A stretch of DNA of 64,000 bases from Nocardioides albertanoniae (GTDB lineage Bacteria > Actinomycetota > Actinomycetes > Propionibacteriales > Nocardioidaceae). The position numbers and the translations under genes are program-made. Shown one piece after another: positions 17,298 to 26,201 of the stretch (its first letter is position 1; every line of letters begins with the position of its first letter). The DNA is taken from the NCBI RefSeq assembly GCF_006716315.1, contig NZ_VFOV01000001.1, positions 4,480,501 through 4,544,500 of the forward strand. The letters are read 5' to 3'. The notes below the pieces were generated by a model that was given only the letters and a program-made list of their open reading frames with translations, had not been told where the DNA came from and ran no database searches.

Positions 17298-18929
17298 TCA
17301 GACTTCGATGACGGCCAGTTCGCCGTCGGCATGCAGTGCGCGTAGGCGCTTCTTGTCGAATTTCCCGACCGACGTCTTCGGTACCTCGGCGACGAAGCTC
17401 CAGCGCTCCGGCAGCCACCACCTGGCAACCTTGTCCTCGAGGAAGTCACGAAGCTGGGCCGGTGTGAGTTCCCTGCCCTCGCGTACGGCGATGACGGCCA
17501 GTGGCCGCTCCTGCCACTTCGCGTCCGGAACCCCCACCACGGAGGCTTCCAGAACGTCGGGGTGACCGGCGAGGTGCAACTCAAGCTCAACCGAAGAGAT
17601 CCACTCCCCTCCGGACTTGATCACGTCCTTGGTGCGGTCGGTCAACGTGACGAAGCTGCGTGAGTTGATGCGCCCGACGTCGCCGGTGCGCAACCACCCG
17701 TCGTGGAACCTCTCTCCGTCGTCCTCCTCCCGGTAGTAGGCGCCGCTGATCCAGGGCCCGCGCACCTGCAACTCCCCCACCGCCGCGCCATCGTTGGGCA
17801 GCACTCGGCCCGCATCGTCGACGATCCTCAATTCCACTCCAGCGACCGGACGCCCCTGGGTGGCACGCAGTTGCCACTGCTCGGACGGGTCGAGCGATGC
17901 GGGCGGACGGGCGACGGCGGCCAGCGGAGAGGTCTCAGTCATCCCCCATGCTTGGACGATCTGCACGCCGTACTTCTCTTGGAATGTCTTCATGAGGTGC
18001 AGGGGCACCGCAGAGCCACCGCAGGCGACAAGACCGAGCGAGGACACATCGTGGCTTGGGTTGGACTCCAGAAAGTTCAAGACGTCGTTCCAGATCGTCG
18101 GGACTGCTCCGGCGATCGTGGGTCGCTCAGCACCGATCAGGCGCACGAGCGGTTCGGCCTGTAGGAAACGCTCGGGCATGAGTAGGTCGGCACCGGCCAT
18201 GAAGGCGGAATAGACCAGGCCCCAAGCGTTGGCGTGGAACATGGGCACGATCGCGAGGATGCGGTCACCGGCGCCGATACCGAGGCCGTCTGCGAGACAG
18301 GCGGCCATGGAGTGCAGGTAGGTCGACCGGTGACTGTAGGCGACTCCTTTGGGATTGCCGGTGGTCCCGGACGTGTAGCACATGGCCGCCGCCGTGCCTT
18401 CATCGAGCTCGGGCCAGTCGAAGGCCTCGGGCTGACCCGAGATGAAATCCTCGTATCTCACGACCGTGACGTCCTTGCTGCGTAGCGGAGTGAGATCGAC
18501 GTCGCCCGTCACCACGACGGTGTGCACGCTGGTGATCTGCGGTAACACCGGAGCCAGGAGGGGTACGAGACTGCCATCGGCGATGATCACTCGATCTTCG
18601 GCGTGGTTGCCGATGTAGGTGATCTGCTCCGCGGCGAGGCGCAAGTTCAGGGTGTGGAGCACCGCGCCCATCGAGGGCACCGCCAAGTACGCCTCCACGT
18701 GTTCTTGGTTGTTCCACATGAAGGTGGCGACCCGATCATCGCCAGTGATTCCGCAGCCTCGCAACGCGTGAGCCAACTGCGCAGCCCTACGGCCGACCTC
18801 GGCGAAGGTGCCGACCTTTACGGTTCCATCGGGTTGCAGCGTCCGCACCGTTGCAGACCCGTGCACGCCTGCGCCGTGACGCATGATTGCTGTGGTCGTC
18901 AACGGGACGTTCATCATCGTGCTCTGCAT
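17298..18929 (-). CDS. Fatty acyl-CoA synthetase (FadD-type AMP-binding enzyme)
   Basis: ATP-dependent ligase that activates carboxylic acids to acyl-CoA; 543 residues. The P-loop motif YTSGTTGNPKGVAYSH is near residue 186, the adenylation motif WGMTETSPLA lies in the middle, and DGWLRTGDVG and DRTKDVIKSGGEWIS mark the domain hinge. The catalytic Lys lies in KTSVGKFDKKRLR near the C-terminus. This combination matches medium/long-chain acyl-CoA ligases. In this cluster it would activate the fatty acid produced by the P450-alcohol-aldehyde oxidation steps. Confidence 0.9.
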   Translation of the reverse strand: MQSTMMNVPLTTTAIMRHGAGVHGSATVRTLQPDGTVKVGTFAEVGRRAAQLAHALRGCGITGDDRVATFMWNNQEHVEAYLAVPSMGAVLHTLNLRLAAEQITYIGNHAEDRVIIADGSLVPLLAPVLPQITSVHTVVVTGDVDLTPLRSKDVTVVRYEDFISGQPEAFDWPELDEGTAAAMCYTSGTTGNPKGVAYSHRSTYLHSMAACLADGLGIGAGDRILAIVPMFHANAWGLVYSAFMAGADLLMPERFLQAEPLVRLIGAERPTIAGAVPTIWNDVLNFLESNPSHDVSSLGLVACGGSAVPLHLMKTFQEKYGVQIVQAWGMTETSPLAAVARPPASLDPSEQWQLRATQGRPVAGVELRIVDDAGRVLPNDGAAVGELQVRGPWISGAYYREEDDGERFHDGWLRTGDVGRINSRSFVTLTDRTKDVIKSGGEWISSVELELHLAGHPDVLEASVVGVPDAKWQERPLAVIAVREGRELTPAQLRDFLEDKVARWWLPERWSFVAEVPKTSVGKFDKKRLRALHADGELAVIEV

Positions 18930-19007
18930 AAGGTTCCTTCACTCGTGTGTGGATCCGCACGGACAGTTGTTCCGAGATAGCCGACCTTCGAACGTCAATG
19001 GCGATGA

Positions 19008-20075
19008 TCAGCCATCTGCCGCCGCCAAGGAGGTTGCGGCAGACTCCAGGGACTCGACGAGACGCAACTCCAACTCCGGTAGCCGGCTGGCTATCAGGAC
19101 CACGTCGTCAATCCGCGAACGTGGGTGGGTGTCGCGCTTGACCGCAGCGCGGGCGGCTTCTGTCCAGCCCTGTGCGCAACGGGCAGCTTCGGTCGCAGCC
19201 TCAGCGGTCGCCTGGTCGCCGGTCAGACGTGCGACTTCTGCGCAGCCATCTGCGAGCAGTCGCCGAAAGAGCCCGCCGCCGGTGCCTGCCTTCTCGATGA
19301 AGGCACCCAGGCTGAACAACAAGAGTCCGAGTTCGTCGTCGGGAAGTTCCGCCCAGGTCGCGATGTCGTCAGCGAACAGAGCAACCGCCTTCAGGCCTTC
19401 GGCACCGACCGCGGCTGTGGCGGGGCCGGCAATGCTGTGTTGTGACGGATCGCGCATGTTGCCGGCACACTGGATGAACGCGCCCGCGGCGGCTTCCTCG
19501 ATGGCGGGCAGGGACGGCGGCCAGGTGATGCGGTACGTGCAGTGACGCGTGGGTTGTGGGAATGCCGTTGAGGACCGTGCCCGGGCCAAGGCGTCCAAAG
19601 GCACCTTCTGCACCTCGGCGCGGTCGTTGTCCACGACGTAGGCGAGTTGTTCGTCTTCGTCGTAGCCGATGACGACGATGTCGTGACGGCTCATCTGCAG
19701 CTGGACACGGAGGTACGGAAGTTCGGCGATGTCTCCCCAAATCAGGCTGGGTCGACCGGCGTCGAGTTCGTTACGGACCCACGACCATCCCTCGGCGGGA
19801 TCGTCGGTGGTAAGGACCTGCACGACACCGCCCAGTCGCGTCGGTAGATCGATTTCGAAGTCAGCACCTCGCCCCACCAGGTACAGCGGGGGGAAGAGTT
19901 CGCTCGACCGGAGGAACGAGAGCCCTAGAGCGCCGCCGAGCGTGAAGACCAGGCCCTCATTGGGCGGTCCATCCCATCCCAGACCGTGCCAGTGCAGCAG
20001 ATCGCGCATCGCACCGGAGCCGCAGTGTCCCCCCAGTCGATGGGGGTAGTCCTGGATGAAGGCATTGACGGGCAT
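19008..20075 (-). CDS. BtrH N-terminal domain protein with DUF4872-like C-terminus
   Basis: A protein of 355 residues. The N-terminus carries GGHCGSGAMRDLL with Cys18 as probable nucleophile. MSRHDIVVIGYDEDEQ (His131) and a downstream Asp (VVDNDR) complete a papain-like layout. This matches the BtrH N-terminal family, whose founder transfers an acyl group from a carrier protein onto an aminoglycoside amine. The helical second half corresponds to the DUF4872 region that usually accompanies it. Such a protein is not a standard part of alkane or fatty acid oxidation clusters. It could acylate or deacylate an amine-containing acceptor, or process a peptide. It has 52- and 78-base gaps to its neighbours, all on the same strand. 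Confidence 0.75.
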   Translation of the reverse strand: MPVNAFIQDYPHRLGGHCGSGAMRDLLHWHGLGWDGPPNEGLVFTLGGALGLSFLRSSELFPPLYLVGRGADFEIDLPTRLGGVVQVLTTDDPAEGWSWVRNELDAGRPSLIWGDIAELPYLRVQLQMSRHDIVVIGYDEDEQLAYVVDNDRAEVQKVPLDALARARSSTAFPQPTRHCTYRITWPPSLPAIEEAAAGAFIQCAGNMRDPSQHSIAGPATAAVGAEGLKAVALFADDIATWAELPDDELGLLLFSLGAFIEKAGTGGGLFRRLLADGCAEVARLTGDQATAEAATEAARCAQGWTEAARAAVKRDTHPRSRIDDVVLIASRLPELELRLVESLESAATSLAAADG

Positions 20076-20127
20076 GTGGCGTCCTTCTCTTTGTGCTCTT
20101 CGTGCCGAATGGTTCTGGAGTTGGGGG

Positions 20128-20961
20128 TCAGTTGTTCCGAATGCGGTCGAGGTACGTCTGGCGGGCGACCATGTCGACGTCGTCGAGGAAGACCGAGTCC
20201 GTGCCCAGGACAGAGCCGAGCGCGGACGCCACCCGTCCGGGCACGAACTTCATCGCTGCGACCATGCCGCCGGCGAGGCGAGTGACCCGTACGAAGGGAC
20301 GGGGATGCTCGATCAGCTCGGCTGTCGCGCGAGCAATCTCTTCGGGTTCGGCGTTGCGCAGCCCCTTGGCTCCGGCCGTGCCGGCGACGAGCTCGGTGTT
20401 GGTGAATGTCGGTCGCACGGTGGACAGTTGGATCCCGGACTTGCGGTACTCCTGCCGTGCTGCCTCGGTGAATCCGATGACTGCGAACTTGGTGGCGCAG
20501 TAGGTAGCCAGGCCAGGCACGGGCAGTTCCCCGGCCAGCGATGCGGTGTTGATGATGTGTCCGGCCCGCCGCGGCAGCATCCGCTGGAGGGCGAGCTTGG
20601 TCCCGAAGATCACTCCGAGGAGGTTGATCTCCACCTGTCGCCGGGTGACGGCGTCGTCCTCCTCGTGAGCGTGTCCGGTGGGCATGATGCCCGCGTTGTT
20701 GACCAGCACATCGAGGGGGCCAAGCTGTTCCTCGACCATGTCGAGGAACGCCCGGAACGAGTCGGGGTGGGTGACGTCGAGATGGCCCACAACAGAGATA
20801 CCGAGCTCGTCCGCCGCTTTCTTGATACGGGCCTCGTCGATGTCGCCGATGGCAACGCGGTGGCCGCGTTCGGTCAGTTCCTTCGCCGTCTGGTAGCCGA
20901 TGCCACGGGCTCCTCCAGTGATCGCGATCGTCTTGGCGGGGAAGGAAGTGGCGTGCGTCAT
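20128..20961 (-). CDS. Short-chain dehydrogenase/reductase
   Basis: NAD(P)-dependent oxidoreductase of 277 residues. The cofactor motif TGGARGIG is at about 15-22, NNAG at 88-91, catalytic Ser141 in NTASLAG and Tyr154/Lys158 in YCATK. Asp40 after the second strand (AIGDID) suggests NAD(H) preference. The start ATG shares ATGA with the aldehyde dehydrogenase stop and has AAGGAGC upstream. In context it probably oxidises the fatty alcohol formed by the P450 to the aldehyde, or handles a secondary alcohol. The longer upstream frame is inside the neighbouring gene. Confidence 0.87.
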   Translation of the reverse strand: MTHATSFPAKTIAITGGARGIGYQTAKELTERGHRVAIGDIDEARIKKAADELGISVVGHLDVTHPDSFRAFLDMVEEQLGPLDVLVNNAGIMPTGHAHEEDDAVTRRQVEINLLGVIFGTKLALQRMLPRRAGHIINTASLAGELPVPGLATYCATKFAVIGFTEAARQEYRKSGIQLSTVRPTFTNTELVAGTAGAKGLRNAEPEEIARATAELIEHPRPFVRVTRLAGGMVAAMKFVPGRVASALGSVLGTDSVFLDDVDMVARQTYLDRIRNN

Positions 20962-22490
20962 CTGCGGTGCTCCTTGTTCTGGCCGAGGCGTTGACTCAGG
21001 CCGCGTCCGGCTGCTGCGCGCAGCATCTTCGCGGCGATGGCCGTACGCCAGGCGGAGTACGGGTACCACGTGAGCTCTCTTGCCCGGACTGGAAGTCGTG
21101 GCTCGGTGACCGCGCGGACGCGGCAGTACTTGTGCAGCCCGTCGGCTCCTCCGAGCCGGGCGCCCATCCCGGAGGCCTTCCAGCCACTGTGAGGCAACGT
21201 CATCGCGAAGAGGTTGCTGAAGACATCGTTGATGTTGACCGCGCCGACCTCCAGGCGCCGTGCAACACGGCGGGCGCGAGCACGATCACGAGTCCACACG
21301 GTCGCCGACAATCCGTACGTCGAGTCGTTGGCCAGTCGGATGGCCTCTTCTTCGTCGGCGACGCACATCACCGGGATCGTGGGTCCGAAGGTCTCCTCGG
21401 TCATGCAGGACATCGTGTGATCCACGTCGACAAGGACCGTTGGCGTGTAGTAGTTCCCGGCCGCACCCCGCTTGCCGCCGGCCACTACCTTCGCTCCCGC
21501 GGCCACCGCCTCGCTGACGTGGCGATCCGCGATGTCAACTTGTCTCGCGGTGACCATCGCACCAACATCGTTGCCGGCATCCGCCCCCTGGGTCAGGGAC
21601 TGCACGCGCTGTGTCAGGCGGGCCACGAATTCCTCGTAGACCGCAGCAACGACATACACGCGTTCGACGGAGATGCAGACTTGCCCTGCGTTGAAAAGGC
21701 CACCCCAGGCGACGCCCTCGACCGCTCGAGCGAGATCGGCGTCCTCCAGCACGATCGCCGGATCCTTGCCGCCCAGCTCCAGACTCACCGGTTTCAACTG
21801 CTCAGCACAGCGGAGGGCGACCTGGCGCCCTGTCGCTGTCGAGCCCGTGAACTGGACGAAGTCGGCGGCATCCACCACTGCGGCACCAGTGTCGCCGGCT
21901 CCTGTGACATGTGCGAGAACGGGTGGCGCGCCGATCTCGCGCCAGCCGTCGATGACCCGCGCGCAGGTCAGCGGTGTCTCTTCTGAGGGCTTCGCCAGTA
22001 CCGCGCAACCGGCAGCCAGTGCGGGGGCTGCGTCCATGAGGAACAGGGTGATCGGGAAGTTCCACGGGGTGATCAGACCGACGAGTGGGTAGGGCTGGTA
22101 GGTCTTGGACAGTCGTTTCGGCAGGCTGAGTAGACCCGCGGTCTTGACCCGTTCGTCGGCGAGGAACTCCTCGGCATGGTCGGCGTAGTAGGTGATGAAC
22201 TCGCACGAGGCGGTCGTCTCTACGAGCGCGTCCGGACGAACCTTGCCTGTCTCGGCCTGCAGCAGGTCGGTGAGCTCATCGGAGTGCGTGAGGATCCAGT
22301 CGCGCCAGAGGCGCAGCCACTTGGAGCGCTGCCGCGGACCAGCCTCGGCCCATGCACGTTGGGCCAGCCGGAGCTGCGTGGCGCGGCGGTTCACAGCGTC
22401 ACGGTCGTCAACGGACACGGTTCCCACCAGCTGACCGTCGGACGGGTTGCGCACCTCGAGTGCGCTATTTGAGGTCGTTGTGGTGGTCAT
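20958..22490 (-). CDS. Aldehyde dehydrogenase (NAD-dependent)
   Basis: ALDH-superfamily enzyme of 510 residues. It has the motif PWNFPITLFLMDAAPALAAG, catalytic Glu near 238 in LELGGKDP, nucleophilic Cys near 272 in NAGQVCIS, and EETFGPTIPV. It converts an aldehyde to the carboxylic acid, which the adjacent ligase can activate. The C-terminal 40 residues are basic and longer than in typical ALDHs, with hydrophobic positions (WYPYSAWRTAIAAKMLRAA) that could associate with membrane, as in fatty aldehyde dehydrogenases. It is coupled to SDR and to the transglutaminase-like gene by ATGA overlaps. Confidence 0.9.
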   Translation of the reverse strand: MTTTTTSNSALEVRNPSDGQLVGTVSVDDRDAVNRRATQLRLAQRAWAEAGPRQRSKWLRLWRDWILTHSDELTDLLQAETGKVRPDALVETTASCEFITYYADHAEEFLADERVKTAGLLSLPKRLSKTYQPYPLVGLITPWNFPITLFLMDAAPALAAGCAVLAKPSEETPLTCARVIDGWREIGAPPVLAHVTGAGDTGAAVVDAADFVQFTGSTATGRQVALRCAEQLKPVSLELGGKDPAIVLEDADLARAVEGVAWGGLFNAGQVCISVERVYVVAAVYEEFVARLTQRVQSLTQGADAGNDVGAMVTARQVDIADRHVSEAVAAGAKVVAGGKRGAAGNYYTPTVLVDVDHTMSCMTEETFGPTIPVMCVADEEEAIRLANDSTYGLSATVWTRDRARARRVARRLEVGAVNINDVFSNLFAMTLPHSGWKASGMGARLGGADGLHKYCRVRAVTEPRLPVRARELTWYPYSAWRTAIAAKMLRAAAGRGLSQRLGQNKEHRR

Positions 22491-23212
22491 TGATCCTCCT
22501 GAGGCGAAGTGGACCGGCGTGAGGATCCACCGGGTTTGACCTGGCTGGCGGGCTTTGCGGTGAAGGCGTCGTCGATCGCCTGCGGCGAGGCCTCGACCAT
22601 CGATCCATAGGTGTTCCGAAGCTCGGTCAGGATCGCGGCCAGGGGAAGGTCGTCATAGACGCCGCGCTCGCGGACGTACTCCATGTGCTGGGTTCCGTCC
22701 CCAGTGAAAGCGTGCATGAGCGCGTCGTGCTCGCCGTCGAATTCCACAGGTGGAACGCCGAAACGAGCGCATAGTTCGACGTTGAATGCCGGGGTGGCCT
22801 TGAGCCATCTCCCGTCGATGTGGAGACTGCTGTATCCGTGATAGACGAACAGGTCGGTGCCGCCCATGAGCTTTCGCAGTGATTCGGTCTGCAGATGGTT
22901 GCGCACATCAGCGAACCCCAACCGCGCTGGAATTCCCGCTGCACGGCACACTGCGGTCAAGAGGACCGCTTTCGGGACGCAATAGGCACGGCCCGCTTGG
23001 AGGACGAAACTCGCGCGGTAGTTGGCGGGGTCGGCCGAAACGGTGTAGGGGTCGTACCAGACTTGGTCCCGGACGGCAGCGAAGAGGCGCCTCGCCTTTT
23101 CCCTGTCGCCGGACGCGTCACCAACGGTGGCCTCGGTGAAGGCGCGGATGTCTTCGTGCTCGATGTCGAGGAACTCAGTCGCCTCAAGGAACGACGCCGG
23201 ACTGCAGCTCAT
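22487..23212 (-). CDS. Transglutaminase-like cysteine protein
   Basis: A protein of 241 residues with a transglutaminase-like core. Cys78 lies in GRAYCVPKAVLLTAVCRAAG, followed by IPARLGFADVRNH and then His125 in YHGYSSLHIDGRWLKATPAFN. The spacing matches the family box H-x-W-N-E-V-x-x-D-G-x-W. The Asp usually found in the VDPT segment is Thr here (KATPAF), so the third catalytic residue differs. No signal peptide is seen. The start is ATG 23212 with GGAG 9 bases upstream; a longer frame exists but shows no conserved features. Its stop shares ATGA with the ALDH start. Possible roles are peptidase, amidase or acyl transfer; I cannot assign a substrate. Confidence 0.75.
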   Translation of the reverse strand: MSCSPASFLEATEFLDIEHEDIRAFTEATVGDASGDREKARRLFAAVRDQVWYDPYTVSADPANYRASFVLQAGRAYCVPKAVLLTAVCRAAGIPARLGFADVRNHLQTESLRKLMGGTDLFVYHGYSSLHIDGRWLKATPAFNVELCARFGVPPVEFDGEHDALMHAFTGDGTQHMEYVRERGVYDDLPLAAILTELRNTYGSMVEASPQAIDDAFTAKPASQVKPGGSSRRSTSPQEDQ

Positions 23213-23580
23213 CCTCGCTCCAAGGTCATCGGATACTCGTCCGCGAGAACCGGTAGCGAGGCGTTGTCCCATCGCTTGTTCTTGGCCCGGGTGAGACTGG
23301 TCCGAATCGGGAGCAGTCCATGACGTGGCCAAGAGACGGGAGCCTGACAGTTTCCTGAACCGACTTGAGACCGGAGCCTGCCCGAACTGGTGCGAGGTCG
23401 CGGACTGGCAACTGGTCTCGGACCGCGCGCAGGGCTCTGTCTGCCCGAACGCGATAGGCAGGTCGTCATTGAATGTCCTCTCGACGATAGGTCCACTCTT
23501 CGTTGCCATGGGATTCGCGGTTGGCCCGGAGCCCTCCGCTCCAGCACGCCCGGCTCGCGACGAGCCCGGATCGCACGGCA
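23213..23580. other. Gap of 368 bases without a convincing gene
   Basis: Between the transglutaminase-like gene and the ferredoxin reductase. Open frames here are Arg/Ser/Pro-rich and show no family motif or ribosome site. It is the only long gap in an otherwise tightly packed cluster. It may hold an internal promoter or remnants of a deleted gene. No terminator hairpin was obvious. Confidence 0.4.
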
Positions 23581-24795
23581 TTACGCACCCGCGTCACTCA
23601 CAGCCGAAGTCAGCTCGGCTCGCCCAACGCCCCGAGACGCCTGCGTCAGAAGCCGCTTGCTGACGACGAAGTCACGGGGACGGTTGACACAATCCGCAGC
23701 GATTAGCTCGCCTTGACGAAGGTAGAAGCAGGTGAAGTCACGGTCCAGTTTCGGGTCACCGCTGAGGACGACTTCGTCGAACCCGGTGTTGAGCCCAGCG
23801 ATCTGGAGCTTGACGTCGTACTGATCCGACCAGAACCATGGAAGAGCAGCGATCTCCTTGGACTTTCCAGAGATCGTCGCTGCGGCCACTTTGGCCTGCT
23901 CCCCCGCGCTTGGAACGCATTCCAGGCGGACCCGACCGCCGTAGGAGGCCATGTATCGACTCGTGCAGTCACCGGCCGCAACGATGTTCCGGTCACTTGT
24001 CCGAGCACGGTCGTCAATCACAATACCGTTGTCGACCTCCAAGCCGGCTGATGCGGCGAGCTCGGTGTTCGGCTCGACACCGATGCCAACGATCACGAGG
24101 TCTGCAGGGACGGCCTCGCCATTGGACAGGAGCACTTCGCGGACCTTGGTTTCACCGGTGAAGGCCTCGACGAGGGCTCCGGTTCGAATGCTCACACCCT
24201 CCTCTTGGTGGACCCGTTGGAAGAACGCTGAGACCTCGGGAGCGGTGACTCTTTCGAGAACACGCTCGGTCGCCTCGAGCACGGTGACGTCCAGCCCCAA
24301 GGCGCGCAGCGAGGCTGCCACCTCGAGCCCTATGTACCCCCCGCCAACGATCACGGCCACGCTTCCTGGTTGGGCGGCTGCTCGGATCAGGTCCACGTCC
24401 ATGGCGGTGCGCAGGTAGCAAACACCGGAAAGATGGGCACCTGGGACGAGCAACCGTCGCGGACGCGCGCCGGTGCACAACGCGAGATGGTCGTAGGCCA
24501 GCGACTGGCCGCTGCTCAGCGTCAGGTGGCCAGCAGAGCGGTCGATCGCCTCGACCCTCGCATCGAGAAGGCTAATCTTCCGCTTGTCGTAGAACTCCGC
24601 ACTGCGAATTTCCAGCTCTTCGAAGGCGCTCTTCCCAGCCAGATAGGCCTTCGACAGTGGTGGGCGTTGATAGGGCACTGGCGACTCATCGCCCACCAGG
24701 ACAATCTCGCCGTCCCAGCCTTCCTGGCGCAGGCTGGCCGCGAGTTGCGCGCCGGCATGGCTTGCTCCGACAATCACCGTTCTCAGTGCGGTCAT
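23581..24795 (-). CDS. FAD-dependent ferredoxin reductase of the P450 system
   Basis: NAD(P)H-ferredoxin/rubredoxin reductase of 404 residues. It has an N-terminal FAD motif VIVGASHAGAQLAASLR, the signature PYQRPPLSKAYL, an NAD-binding motif VIVGGGYIGLEVAASLRALG and a second FAD motif NIVAAGDCTSRY. The C-terminal reductase domain contains PWFWSDQYDVKLQIAG. These are the hallmarks of CamA/putidaredoxin-reductase-like enzymes. The start shares ATGA with the P450 stop, so it is the dedicated electron donor partner for the ferredoxin and P450 upstream. Confidence 0.92.
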   Translation of the reverse strand: MTALRTVIVGASHAGAQLAASLRQEGWDGEIVLVGDESPVPYQRPPLSKAYLAGKSAFEELEIRSAEFYDKRKISLLDARVEAIDRSAGHLTLSSGQSLAYDHLALCTGARPRRLLVPGAHLSGVCYLRTAMDVDLIRAAAQPGSVAVIVGGGYIGLEVAASLRALGLDVTVLEATERVLERVTAPEVSAFFQRVHQEEGVSIRTGALVEAFTGETKVREVLLSNGEAVPADLVIVGIGVEPNTELAASAGLEVDNGIVIDDRARTSDRNIVAAGDCTSRYMASYGGRVRLECVPSAGEQAKVAAATISGKSKEIAALPWFWSDQYDVKLQIAGLNTGFDEVVLSGDPKLDRDFTCFYLRQGELIAADCVNRPRDFVVSKRLLTQASRGVGRAELTSAVSDAGA

Positions 24796-26183
24796 GCGCT
24801 GCTTTTTGGGGTCAGTCGGACCATCAATTTGCTGATACCCCGCACGAAGTTGGACTGCACGTATTCCGGCTCACCCACGACTTCGATGTTCTCGAAGCGC
24901 GGGAGCAGCTCCTCCCAGAGAATGCGCAGTTGCAACTCGGCCAGCCGGTTGCCCATGCAACGGTGGACACCGAATCCGAAGGCGATATGGTTGCGTGCGT
25001 TTGGCCGGTCGATGATCAGCTCATCTGGCCGATCGAACACCGTCTCGTCGCGATTACCAGACGCGTACCACATGACGACTTTGTCGCCCTTGCGGATGAA
25101 CTGGCCGTTCAGGATGGTATCGGTCTTCGCGACCCTGCGCATGTAGGCGAGCGGCGTCTGCCAGCGGATGATCTCCGACACCATGTTGGGGATCAGGTCG
25201 GGGTTGGCCTTTAGCTTCTCGAACTGGTCCGGGAACTGGTTGAGCGCTAGAACCCCGCCACTCATCGAGTTCCGGGTGGTGTCGTTGCCGCCGACGATCA
25301 ACAGCACCAGGTTCCCGAGGAACTCCATGGGGCGGTCGATCAGATCCTTGGTGTTGTCGTCACTCTGCAGCATGGTGATCAGATCGAAGCCGGGTTCCTC
25401 CCCGGCAGCAGTCCTGGCCGCCTTGTCATGCCAGAGCGCGCTGAGACCTCGCGCCATGTCGCGCATTCCATGGAAGACTTCGTCGTTGTCCGAGGGGCCA
25501 CCGTTGGCCTGCTCCATCGACGACGCAAGGTCTGACCAGTAGGTGAGCTTTTGACGCTGCTCGTACGGGAAGTCCAGCAAGGTGGCGAGCATGCGGCCCG
25601 TCAGCTCGATTGATACTCGCTGCACCCAGTTGAAGGGCTCACCCACAGGAAGATCGTCCAGCACCTCGCGGACACGTGTCCTGATGAGGCCCTCCATCTC
25701 GCGCAGGTTCTTCGGCGCGACAACGCCTTGGACCGCCTGTCGCTGCAGGTCGTGACGCGGAGGATCCATCGCGATGAACATCTCGATGTCGAGGAATCGA
25801 GGTGGAACACCGATGACGATCAAAGGTTCGGCCGAGAAGACTTCATGGTTCTTGTCAACGGCGATGATGTCGGCGTGACGAGTGACCGACCAGAACGGGC
25901 CGAACGGGCTGTTGGGCTGATAATGGATCGGGGCCTCGTTGCGCAGGCGCTCGAAGTAGGATTGCCATCGACCCTGCCGATACAGGAAGGGATTGCTGAC
26001 GTCGATGTCCGCGAGCTCCACCTCGTCGACCGGCGGGATAGGACGTTCTACGAACATCCTGTCGCCGTTCGCACCTCTCACCCATCTCATGGTCTTGTCG
26101 TAGAGATGCGCGCCCTGAATCTGGCGCTCCATCGGGATGGAGGATTGAACTTTGGCCGTGATTGCCTCAGGAATCTTCATCAT
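24792..26183 (-). CDS. Cytochrome P450, CYP153-like alkane/fatty acid terminal hydroxylase
   Basis: Heme monooxygenase of 463 residues. The heme-ligand loop FGFGVHRCMGNRLAELQLR lies near residue 407, the oxygen-activation helix has GGNDTTRNS, and the ExxR motif is EIIRW. The segments EMFIAMDPPRHDLQRQAV and IELTGRMLATLLDFPYEQR closely resemble CYP153 enzymes. CYP153s hydroxylate the terminal carbon of medium-chain alkanes, alkenes or fatty acids. The gene lies directly between its ferredoxin and ferredoxin reductase, the usual CYP153 arrangement. No clear ribosome site precedes ATG 26183 (a second ATG follows immediately), but the ferredoxin stop is only 18 bases upstream. Confidence 0.9.
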   Translation of the reverse strand: MMKIPEAITAKVQSSIPMERQIQGAHLYDKTMRWVRGANGDRMFVERPIPPVDEVELADIDVSNPFLYRQGRWQSYFERLRNEAPIHYQPNSPFGPFWSVTRHADIIAVDKNHEVFSAEPLIVIGVPPRFLDIEMFIAMDPPRHDLQRQAVQGVVAPKNLREMEGLIRTRVREVLDDLPVGEPFNWVQRVSIELTGRMLATLLDFPYEQRQKLTYWSDLASSMEQANGGPSDNDEVFHGMRDMARGLSALWHDKAARTAAGEEPGFDLITMLQSDDNTKDLIDRPMEFLGNLVLLIVGGNDTTRNSMSGGVLALNQFPDQFEKLKANPDLIPNMVSEIIRWQTPLAYMRRVAKTDTILNGQFIRKGDKVVMWYASGNRDETVFDRPDELIIDRPNARNHIAFGFGVHRCMGNRLAELQLRILWEELLPRFENIEVVGEPEYVQSNFVRGISKLMVRLTPKSSA

Positions 26184-26201
26184 TTCAACCCGTTCTCGTC
26201 G

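Noticed and set aside
16575..17590. Extended N-termini of the PlsC-like protein and of the thioesterase
   Set aside because: Both run into the preceding co-directional gene; the coupled GTG 16574 and the ATG at 17242 fit family lengths.
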